From an uncultured Bryobacteraceae bacterium (lineage in GTDB: Bacteria > Acidobacteriota > Terriglobia > Bryobacterales > Bryobacteraceae): a stretch of 64,000 bases of DNA. Shown here piece after piece: positions 1 through 7,740 of this stretch. A program made the translations under genes and the position numbers. Below the pieces are notes generated by a model that saw nothing but the letters and a program-made list of their open reading frames with translations, did not search any database and was not told the DNA's origin. Location: NCBI GenBank assembly GCA_938027685.1, contig CALJAM010000030.1, positions 1-64,000 on the forward strand, written 5' to 3'. The first letter of the stretch is position 1. Each line of letters opens with the position of its first letter.

Positions 1-500
1 TCCCGCGCATTGAGCGCCAGATTCAAAAGCACCTGCTCGAGCTGGGTCGGATCTACCCGCACATTGCCCGCGTCGGGCTCCAGCTCCAGGCGGATCTCGA
101 TGTGCTCTCCGATGACGCGACGCAGCAGTTTGCCGGTTTCCTCCACAAGGGCATTCACCCGCACCACGCGCGGCTGGGCCACTGCCCGCGATCCGGGAGT
201 CATGAACTGCCAGACCTCGCGTCCTATCATCTGCTCGGCGGCGTAACCGAACATGCGGGCCAGGGCCGAGTTCAAATCCCGGATGACTCCCCGCTCGTGA
301 ATCAGAAGGCCCTCGAAGGCGGCCTCAGAAAACAGGCGGAAGCGTTCTTCGCTCCGCTGGAGTTCGTGTTCCACCCGCAGACGGTTTCGCAATTCGCTCT
401 GGAATTGCGCGGCTCTTTTTCTCGCCCGTTGCAGCGCCAGTGCGAGCACCGCGCATCCCGCGGCCGGCAAGCCCGCCAGAAACCAGCTCCACGGTTGCAT
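1..500 (-). CDS. PAS / HATPase histidine kinase fragment, cut by the left window edge; apparently lacks the HisKA H-box
   Basis: Minus-strand translation from ATG at 500: MQPWSWFLAGLPAAGCAVLALALQRARKRAAQFQSELRNRLRVEHELQRSEERFRLFSEAAFEGLLIHERGVIRDLNSALARMFGYAAEQMIGREVWQFMTPGSRAVAQPRVVRVNALVEETGKLLRRVIGEHIEI...VDPTQLEQVLLNLALNAR. PAS start and HATPase N-box are recognisable. Not in the ORF track because it runs off the edge. Confidence 0.8.
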   Translation of the reverse strand, partial: MQPWSWFLAGLPAAGCAVLALALQRARKRAAQFQSELRNRLRVEHELQRSEERFRLFSEAAFEGLLIHERGVIRDLNSALARMFGYAAEQMIGREVWQFMTPGSRAVAQPRVVRVNALVEETGKLLRRVIGEHIEIRLELEPDAGNVRVDPTQLEQVLLNLALNAR

Positions 501-691
501 CGCGCCGTTTTCTACAGTTTCGCTTAACTCTGCGGGGAAGGAAAGGGCCTGCTTTTTCTGGACAGGCAGGGTGAAACCGCTGCCGGAGAGGGGGAAGGGG
601 ATCCCAGAAAGCGCCGAGCCCCGTCAGCTTACAAGCGTCGACGAAGCGGCGCACAGGGCAGGCAAAGCCCGTTCAGCAGGGGGGCAAAAGC

Positions 692-1351
692 TCAATTTTC
701 CGCTTCAAGCCGGAGGACGCGGGTCTCTTGCGAGCCAAAAGCATCCCGCCGCTCCAACGAGGGCTCCTGAGGCGCCAAACGTGCCACCGCCGAAGGCGCC
801 GTGCGCGCCGGGGCACGCGCGCTCGATGCGGTCCGCTGCCCGCCTCGATTGAGCGAGTTCAGCATGGCCAGCAGCCGCGCCTCGAACTTCCCGCTGCTCG
901 ACAGTTTGACCCAGCCGCGCTTCCACCCTAGCGAGCCGCGTGGGGCAGTGTAAGAGATACGCAGCCGGACCTCGCAACCCCGGTTTTTCGGCACGGTTTC
1001 GAGCATGGCCGATTCCACGCGCACGCTGCGCACATCGCCCGTCACGCCGTCTTCAGCGGCAATGAATTCCCGGAGATCCCCGGTCGCCCGCAATCGCGCC
1101 AAACGCCTTTCGTCCGCCCATATGAACGAGGCGATCGTGCCCGCGGGATCCTTGCCGACGAGGCGGAAACCCTCCGAGTTAAGCAGGCGCGCCGCCTCGG
1201 GCCATAGCGCGTCGCAGGAGCGGGCAAACCAGCGCGGATCGGCGGAAGGTTGCGTGCTGGTGCGGAAGCGGGCGCCCGAAAGTTCCAGGCAGCCCTGGCA
1301 GATCAGTCCGGCGGCAATCAGGGCCGTCGCGGTAGGTAGTCGGCGCTGCAT
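692..1351 (-). CDS. hypothetical exported protein (possible lipoprotein)
   Basis: Minus ORF with hydrophobic N-terminus MQRRLPTATALIAAGLICQGC. Alternative upstream start at 1381. Confidence 0.5.
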   Translation of the reverse strand: MQRRLPTATALIAAGLICQGCLELSGARFRTSTQPSADPRWFARSCDALWPEAARLLNSEGFRLVGKDPAGTIASFIWADERRLARLRATGDLREFIAAEDGVTGDVRSVRVESAMLETVPKNRGCEVRLRISYTAPRGSLGWKRGWVKLSSSGKFEARLLAMLNSLNRGGQRTASSARAPARTAPSAVARLAPQEPSLERRDAFGSQETRVLRLEAEN

Positions 1352-1537
1352 ATGCCTGTTTCCGGAAATTCCGGCTCCCACCTACTCAATTAACGCTCAA
1401 GTCCACGAAAAAACAACGGTAATTTCGTACTCGCGGCTCTAGAAGGCGGTACTAATACTTCCGATAGTCCGGCCCTGCCACCCTGCGGGCTACCGCAAGT
1501 GCTATGCTGGGCGCAACACCAGTACCCGGAGGTTGCC

Positions 1538-2755
1538 ATGGGCACCCGCAGGAGCTTTCTCGCCGGCGCACTGGCGGCCCCCGCCGTCGTCTCAGGCAGG
1601 CGCTATTCGGCCGTTGAAATCGGGCGAATGCTCGCGCGGGGCGACGTCCGCGGCAGGCTCAGCAAAGAGGATCTGCCCACGCCGGCCCTGCTGCTGGACC
1701 TCGATGCCTTCGAATGGAACGTCAGCCGCATGGCCGAGCACCTGCGCCGCCACGGCCTGGCTTTTCGCCCGCACGGCAAGACGCACAAGTGCGCCGAGAT
1801 CGCGCGGCGGCTCATTCGCGCCGGGGCCGTAGGATGCTGCGCGGCCAAGATCAGCGAAGCTGAGGCATTCGCCCGCGAAGGCATCGGAGGATTGCTCATC
1901 ACCACGCCTGTGGTCGGCCGCGACAAAATCGAGCGGGCCGTGCGGCTCGCCCGCCGCCGGCCCGACACGATCTTCTCGGTCGACAACCCGCGTAACGTGG
2001 CCGACCTGGACGAAGCCGCCCGCGCCGCTGGGATCCGCCTCAACCTGGCAATCGATCTCCATGTCGGGCGCCGTACCGGGGTGATGCCGGGCGAACCCGC
2101 CCTGCGGCTGGCCGAACAGATCCAATCGCTGCGCCACGTCCGGCTGGCCGGCCTGCAGGCTTACGCGGGCCATGCTTCGCACGTGGTCGGGTTCGAACGG
2201 CGTCGTCAGGTCTCCCGCGAGGCGATGGAACAAGCCGTCCACACGCGCCGCCTGCTCGAGTCCAAGGGCATCCCGTGTCCCCTGTTGAGCGGAGGTTCTA
2301 CGGGAACCTACAACATAGACGTCGAAATTCCCGGCATTACCGAATTGCAGCCGGGCAGTTTCATCTTCATGGACGTGGATTACAACCGCATCGGCGGGCG
2401 CGACGGCGATTTTTACGGCGATTTCCGCAACGCACTCACCGTACTGAGCACCGTGATCAGCAAGCCCTCCGCCGACACCGCCATAGTCGACGCCGGGCTG
2501 AAGGCCTTCTCGACCGACAAGCCGTTTCCGCCCGAATGCCGAACGCGGCAGGGCATCAGCTACAGCTTCGCCGGTGACGAGCACGGCCGGCTCACCTTGA
2601 GCGGCGAAGCGCGCCGTCTCGAACTCGGTGACCGAATCGAGTTCGTCATCCCGCACTGCGATCCCACGGTCAACCTTTACGACAGGATCTACTGCGTTCG
2701 TGGCGAACTCGTCGAGGCCTGCTGGCGTATCACCGCCCGCGGTATGAGCCAGTAG
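1538..2755 (+). CDS. D-threonine aldolase / D-serine dehydratase-like (alanine racemase N-terminal fold) protein with Tat-like signal
   Basis: MGTRRSFLAGALAAP signal; LPTPALLLDLDAFEWNVSRM, FRPHGKTHKCAEIA (PLP-Lys motif) and C-terminal HCDPTVNLYDRIYCVRG metal-binding motif. Confidence 0.85.
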   Translation: MGTRRSFLAGALAAPAVVSGRRYSAVEIGRMLARGDVRGRLSKEDLPTPALLLDLDAFEWNVSRMAEHLRRHGLAFRPHGKTHKCAEIARRLIRAGAVGCCAAKISEAEAFAREGIGGLLITTPVVGRDKIERAVRLARRRPDTIFSVDNPRNVADLDEAARAAGIRLNLAIDLHVGRRTGVMPGEPALRLAEQIQSLRHVRLAGLQAYAGHASHVVGFERRRQVSREAMEQAVHTRRLLESKGIPCPLLSGGSTGTYNIDVEIPGITELQPGSFIFMDVDYNRIGGRDGDFYGDFRNALTVLSTVISKPSADTAIVDAGLKAFSTDKPFPPECRTRQGISYSFAGDEHGRLTLSGEARRLELGDRIEFVIPHCDPTVNLYDRIYCVRGELVEACWRITARGMSQ

Positions 2756-2761
2756 CACGCC

Positions 2762-3919
2762 TCATGCGCGAGCCTCGTAGGCGAGCCGGCCCGCAAGCCA
2801 GGTCCGGCGGACGCTCAGTCGTCCGCGCGAGCCTTCCAGTGTAAACTCCACAACGTCTCCCAGTTCCCCGGCCTCCAGGCCGCGTTGGCGGCCCGCCAGC
2901 CGAACGACACGCGCCGGGTTGAGCGTCGCCATGGTCACCGCCTGAGCGGGACTTAGACCGGCCAGCTTCATGAGGTTCTCGATCCCACGGTCCATGCGCA
3001 GCGCCGATCCCGCCAGCCTGTTCTGACCCGCGAGCACCACCCGATGATCCTCGGTAAGTTCGACCTCTTGCTCGCCAAGCCGGTAGCGGCCGGGCGGGCA
3101 ATCCGCCGGCGCGGTGGCGTCGGTCACCAAGAATGAACGCTCCAGCCCTTTGGCACGCAGCGCGACTTTTAAAAAGCATGTGGGTAGGTGGATGCCGTCC
3201 ACGATGAAACCTGCGGCCAGCCGGTCTTCCGCCAATTGCTCCCAGATGTAATTGGGGTGGCGCGGCAACATCATGTGGGCTCCGTTGCCCAGGTGGGTCG
3301 AAACTGTAGCCCCCGCGCGCACAGCCTCCGCAATATGCGCGCCGTCAGCGGCCGTATGGCCGATCGCCACCGTAACACCCTCGGCCACCAGTGCTTCGAT
3401 GAATGCGGGTGCCTGCGGCCATTCCGGGGCCAGAGTCACCAGGCGGATTGTCCCCTCTGCCGCGTCCTGGAGCCGGTGGAACTCATCGAGATCCGGAGGA
3501 CGCACCCATCGCGCCGGGTGGGCCCCGCGCGGGCCGTCTTCGGGAGAAATATAGGGACCCTCGAGATGAATCCCGGCGATGGCCTCGCCCTCCGGCGCCG
3601 CGCGGCGCGCCCGTACAAGGTTTCGCACCGCGGCCAGCATCTGTTCCGGAGCTCCGGTGATAACGGTGGCAAACACCCGCGTCACTCCCGTCGCGAATAG
3701 CGCACGAAGGGAGCCAAGAATCTGCTCGGGGGAGGTCCGGGGATCGTTGTAATCGACGCCGGCGAATCCGTTGATTTGTAAGTCAACGAAACCGGGCGCC
3801 AGCCAGGTCTCGCCCAGCTCCGCCGCCGATTCCCGCACGGCGCGGATGACGCCGTCGAACTCGATGACGACAGGGGTGCCGCGAAGCACATCCCGACCGT
3901 GACATTGTGCGGGGCTCAT
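2762..3919 (-). CDS. nagA: N-acetylglucosamine-6-phosphate deacetylase
   Basis: WLAPGFVDLQINGFAGVDYN, GIHLEGPYISPEDGPRGAHP, IGHTAADGAHI, STHLGNGAHMMLPRHPN, LVTDATAPADCPPGRY. Alternative start 3943. Confidence 0.9.
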   Translation of the reverse strand: MSPAQCHGRDVLRGTPVVIEFDGVIRAVRESAAELGETWLAPGFVDLQINGFAGVDYNDPRTSPEQILGSLRALFATGVTRVFATVITGAPEQMLAAVRNLVRARRAAPEGEAIAGIHLEGPYISPEDGPRGAHPARWVRPPDLDEFHRLQDAAEGTIRLVTLAPEWPQAPAFIEALVAEGVTVAIGHTAADGAHIAEAVRAGATVSTHLGNGAHMMLPRHPNYIWEQLAEDRLAAGFIVDGIHLPTCFLKVALRAKGLERSFLVTDATAPADCPPGRYRLGEQEVELTEDHRVVLAGQNRLAGSALRMDRGIENLMKLAGLSPAQAVTMATLNPARVVRLAGRQRGLEAGELGDVVEFTLEGSRGRLSVRRTWLAGRLAYEARA

Positions 3920-4172
3920 GTTTTTTCCACACCTTTCGCACAATCCGCGCGGGCCAAACTACTCAACCGGCGCGCGAAAAAACCTGATGAAACCGGTACC
4001 GACGGCCTCCCGAACCTCTGGCACGAAGGTTCCGAGCGGCGCTATAAAGTTCAGAGAGGCTCGGTCGAGTGCGCCCGGGCCTTCCACAATTCTCGGGGGA
4101 GGGAAGGGCCCGCGGCGCACTCTTGACGTTGTCCGCTCCTCCTGCCTGCGCCCGAGTCAAGGACATCCGTGT

Positions 4173-5126
4173 TCACCGGTCTTGAACGGGTTCGGGCGCC
4201 GGCACGGGGGTCAGCCAGCCGTACCGGTCCGGCTTCGACCCTTCGACGATGGCAAAGAACTCTCTCTGCAAGGCCTCGGTGATTGGTCCACGCCGCCCCG
4301 CTCCCACCACGATGCGATCGACGGAGCGAATGGGAGTGATCTCAGCCGCGGTTCCCGTAAAGAAAAGCTCGTCGGCGAGGTAAAGCATCTCGCGCGGTAT
4401 CAGGGTCTCGACCACGGGAATCCCCAGCTCGCCCGCCAGTCGAATCACCGTGTCGCGGGTGATCCCGGGCAGCACCGAGGCCCCCAGGGGCGGCGTGAGG
4501 ATCCGGCCGTCTCGGACCACAAAGAGGTTCTCGCCCGACCCCTCGCTGACATAGCCGGCCGCGTCCAACGCGATTCCTTCGTCGTAGCCGTTCGTCACAG
4601 CCTCCATCTTGATGAGCTGAGAATTCATGTAATTGGCGCCTGCCTTGGCCATGGCCGGCAGAGTGTCCGGCGCCAGCCGACGCCAACTGGAAACACAGAC
4701 GTCGACACCGCGGGCCAGCGCCTCCTCCCCGAGGTAGCGGCCCCACTCCCAACAGGCGAAGAAAACCTCCACGGGATTGCGACAGCCGTAGATGCCCATT
4801 TCGCCGTAGCCGCGGAGCACGATCGGCCGGATGTAACAGGACTCCAGGCGGTTGACCCGGACCAGCTCCACCGCGGCCTCCGCCAGTTGCTCCAGGCTAT
4901 AGCCCACTTCCATGCGGTAAACCTTCGCCGAATCCAGCATCCGCCGCAGGTGGTCGCGCAAGCGAAAGATCGCAGGCCCGCGGGCCGTCGCATAGCAGCG
5001 AATGCCCTCGAAAACCGAACTGCCGTAGCTGACCACGTGCGAAAGGACATGAATGCGGGCTTCCTGCCAGGGAATGAATCTGCCGTTGTGCCAGATCTTC
5101 TCCGTGGGCTTCAACATGCAAGTCAT
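4173..5126 (-). CDS. ilvE: branched-chain amino acid aminotransferase
   Basis: Class IV PLP aminotransferase motifs: [72 protein letters not shown]. Confidence 0.92.
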   Translation of the reverse strand: MTCMLKPTEKIWHNGRFIPWQEARIHVLSHVVSYGSSVFEGIRCYATARGPAIFRLRDHLRRMLDSAKVYRMEVGYSLEQLAEAAVELVRVNRLESCYIRPIVLRGYGEMGIYGCRNPVEVFFACWEWGRYLGEEALARGVDVCVSSWRRLAPDTLPAMAKAGANYMNSQLIKMEAVTNGYDEGIALDAAGYVSEGSGENLFVVRDGRILTPPLGASVLPGITRDTVIRLAGELGIPVVETLIPREMLYLADELFFTGTAAEITPIRSVDRIVVGAGRRGPITEALQREFFAIVEGSKPDRYGWLTPVPAPEPVQDR

Positions 5127-5133
5127 TATAATG
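5124..5133. promoter_or_regulatory. 10-bp palindrome CATTATAATG at divergent gene starts; candidate symmetric (bidirectional) -10 element
   Basis: CATTATAATG is its own reverse complement and carries TATAAT on both strands between ilvE (-) and the HAD hydrolase (+). Confidence 0.4.
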
Positions 5134-5802
5134 GAGGATATCGTCGGCGCGCCCGCGACTAGGACGCCATTGGAGCAGGCAGTGTCCTACGACGCAGTCC
5201 TGTTTGATTTCGACGGGGTCTTGGCCGACACTGAGCCGCTGCACTACGAAGCCTGGCGCGACGCCCTGAAACCGTTAGGTATAACGTTAGATTGGGCATT
5301 CTATCGCTCTGAGCTGATCGGGGTTAGTGATCGAGAGCTCGTCGAGCGCCTTGCGCGCACCCGCCGGCCGCCCCTACAGGCGGCTCTCTTGTGGGCGCGC
5401 TTTGCCAACAAGCAGCGCTTGTTCCTGGAAAAGGCCCTGGCGCGACCGCCCATCCCCAAGGAGAATATCGAGCTAATAAGCTCCTTGAAGAACAGAAAGT
5501 TAGCGCTTGTAACCTCCACCTCCATCTTAGAAATCCGCCCCCTGTTGCAAGCCGCAGACCTGCTTGAACGCTTCCACGTCATAGTCACCGCTGAAGACGT
5601 CAACCGCCACAAGCCGGATCCGGAGCCTTACCTGGTAGCCGCGCGTCGCTTGGGCGCGCGGCGCGCCCTTGCTGTCGAGGACTCCGACGCCGGTGAACGG
5701 GCCGCGCGCGATGCCGGTCTCGAAGTCGTACGCGTCCATTCGGTGGCCGAGGTCCCGAAAGCAGTCCTGAGCCGGCTCGCCGATGGCGGCCAGAATCTTT
5801 GA
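5131..5802 (+). CDS. HAD-superfamily hydrolase (beta-phosphoglucomutase-like)
   Basis: [65 protein letters not shown]. Confidence 0.88.
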   Translation: MEDIVGAPATRTPLEQAVSYDAVLFDFDGVLADTEPLHYEAWRDALKPLGITLDWAFYRSELIGVSDRELVERLARTRRPPLQAALLWARFANKQRLFLEKALARPPIPKENIELISSLKNRKLALVTSTSILEIRPLLQAADLLERFHVIVTAEDVNRHKPDPEPYLVAARRLGARRALAVEDSDAGERAARDAGLEVVRVHSVAEVPKAVLSRLADGGQNL

Positions 5803-6119
5803 ACCGCGCCGCAATGTGCCGGAGGGCCTCCAGCTCACCAAGAGGCTGAGTTGGGTCTGAAGCGAGCCCGATTCCGGGCCCGAAGTTCGCCATGGAAGAT
5901 TGGGAGGGGAAACCGTAGGGGTTCGTGGGGTCCCATAGGGCGGCCAGGCAGGCCGGCAAGCGGGTGCGGCGCTGTTGCCGGCCGGTTCAGTGGCGGGCCA
6001 CGAAAGGCGACGTGGATCAGGCAAGGAGACGCAGGCCGCCATCGCTGGTCCGATAATAAGTATTATGTAAACTTCTGCCCGGTGGGTCTCCTCCCTCCTC
6101 CTGTGCTAGATTGGCTCCC

Positions 6120-7496
6120 ATGATCGCAGGCTCCGCGGTCCTCAAGGACCCTTACGGCCTTGACCCTGCCGACATCCAGTCACCGCCCCGCGGCCTTCCG
6201 GCCATCCTTCGCCGCATCGGCCCGGGCATGATCCTCTGCGCGTCCATTGTCGGCTCGGGCGAGTTGATCGCCACGACGGCGTTGGGCGCGCAAGTCGGTT
6301 ACACGGCGCTCTGGGTCATTCTGCTCAGTTGCTTCGTCAAGCCCATCGTGCAGGCCGAGATGGGCCGTTACACGATTGCCACCGGCGAGACGGGCTTGGC
6401 GGCGTTCGATCAGGTTCCGGGACCGCGCTGGCGCGTCAACTGGATCGTTTGGGCCTGGGCGGCCATGGTGTCCATTACTCTGTTCCAGGTCGGCGCCATG
6501 TACGCCGGCGTCTCGCAGGTCATGCACTCGCTTCTGCCGGCGGTTCCCATCAATGCCTGGGTGGTGCTGTTGCTGGCCCTGACGCTGGCGTTGCTTCTCG
6601 GTGGCGGCTACCAACGGATCGAGCGGCTGGCCATGGTCAAGGTCGGCCTGTTCACGATGCTCACGGTTCTCGCGGCGATCCTGATGACGCGGATGCCGCA
6701 GTACTTTTCTTGGCGCCAGCTTCTGGAAGGGCTCAAGTTGAGGTTGCCTCCCGGCGGGCTGACGCGCGCCGTGGGCGTTTTTGGGATCACGGGCGTGGGG
6801 GCCACGGAGTTCTTCATGTACCCGTACTGGTGCGTCGAAAAGGGATACGCGCGTTTCACAGGGCGACGTGACGGAACCGAGTCGTGGCGCGCCCGCGCCT
6901 TGGGCTGGATCCGCGTCATGCAGGTGGACATCTTCGCTTCGATGCTGATCTACACGGTGGCTACAGTCGCTTTTTATCTGCTGGGCGCAGGCATCCTCCA
7001 CGGCATGGGGCTGCGCCCCGCCGCCGATGCCATGATCGCGGTGCTTTCGAACATGTACACGCAGACGCTGGGAGGCTGGGCGCTGTGGGTGTTCTACGCA
7101 GGCGCCATCGCCACGCTCTACGGGACCGTCTTCGCGGCTACGGCGGCGCACTCGCGCCTGTACGCCGACATGGTCCGACTGATGGGTTTCTTCCCTGCCG
7201 GCGACTACCGGGCACGACTGCGCTGGCGCAGTCGCTTTGTATGGCTGCTGACCATCGTGCCGGCCATCCTTTACTGGATCTTTCGCGAGCCCGTGGGTAT
7301 GGTTTTCGTGGGCGGTCTGGCGCAGTTTCTCATGATTCCCGTGATCGCCGCCGGAACACTGTATCTGCGCCACCGCCGACTTCCGCGTGAAGTCAGGCCC
7401 TCGACCCTCACCACTCTGGCGGTCTGGTGCGCCTCCCTGGTCATCGGGGCCCTCATGGTTTACTACGTACTCCGCCAGCTGGGCCGGATCCTTTAG
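6120..7496 (+). CDS. Nramp-family-like divalent metal/ion transporter, non-canonical
   Basis: Polytopic membrane protein of Nramp type (GPGMILCASIVGSGELIATTALGAQVGYTALWVILLSCFVKPIVQAEMGRYTIATGE). Canonical DPGN and MPHN motifs are replaced. Confidence 0.78.
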   Translation: MIAGSAVLKDPYGLDPADIQSPPRGLPAILRRIGPGMILCASIVGSGELIATTALGAQVGYTALWVILLSCFVKPIVQAEMGRYTIATGETGLAAFDQVPGPRWRVNWIVWAWAAMVSITLFQVGAMYAGVSQVMHSLLPAVPINAWVVLLLALTLALLLGGGYQRIERLAMVKVGLFTMLTVLAAILMTRMPQYFSWRQLLEGLKLRLPPGGLTRAVGVFGITGVGATEFFMYPYWCVEKGYARFTGRRDGTESWRARALGWIRVMQVDIFASMLIYTVATVAFYLLGAGILHGMGLRPAADAMIAVLSNMYTQTLGGWALWVFYAGAIATLYGTVFAATAAHSRLYADMVRLMGFFPAGDYRARLRWRSRFVWLLTIVPAILYWIFREPVGMVFVGGLAQFLMIPVIAAGTLYLRHRRLPREVRPSTLTTLAVWCASLVIGALMVYYVLRQLGRIL

Positions 7497-7740
7497 GAGC
7501 CTGTTGAAAAGCCCGCCTGGGCCTTGTGAGTCAAAACATTTTGTGTCATCATTGTTTTATTCGTCCCCGGGACCCCGAGCAAACCCGAATCTTTAGCTAC
7601 GTCTCCCTCGAGCAGCGCATCTCCGCCGATTACCCCTCGCGCACCAGCCGGCCCTTGGTCGACCAAGTCCTCGCCGGCCGCTGATCAATACCATCGGAGT
7701 GAGTCCTCCGTCCCCACGGACCCCTTTGTTCAACAAACTC
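7497..7740. mobile_element. MITE-like/truncated IS derivative (244 bp) with imperfect terminal inverted repeats and an N-terminal transposase remnant
   Basis: Left end GAGCCTGTTGAA, right end TTCAACAAACTC (reverse complement GAGTTTGTTGAA); flanks TTAG/CTAG. Internal frame 7544-7684 reads CHHCFIRPRDPEQTRIFSYVSLEQRISADYPSRTSRPLVDQVLAGR*, resembling the N-terminus of IS5/IS1182-type (DUF772) transposases. Confidence 0.75.
7544..7684 (+). pseudogene. N-terminal fragment of a DUF772/IS5- or IS1182-type transposase
   Basis: 46-codon open stretch: RDPEQTRIFSYVSLEQRISADYPSRTSRPLVDQVLAGR*, ending at a stop where the intact family continues. Confidence 0.7.

Noticed and set aside
1592-2758. 388-aa minus ORF opposite the D-threonine aldolase-like gene
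   Set aside because: Shadow ORF typical of high-GC DNA; no recognisable domain, while the plus strand encodes a clear enzyme.
3918-5162. 414-aa plus ORF opposite ilvE
   Set aside because: Antisense shadow of ilvE with low-complexity His/Arg-rich translation.
5803-6050. Minus ORFs (119 and 171 aa) in the HAD-Nramp intergenic region
   Set aside because: Pro/Ser/Arg-rich translations partly antisense to the HAD gene; no domain evidence.
6180-7373. 397-aa minus ORF opposite the Nramp-like gene
   Set aside because: His/Gln/Arg-rich antisense frame without domain signal.
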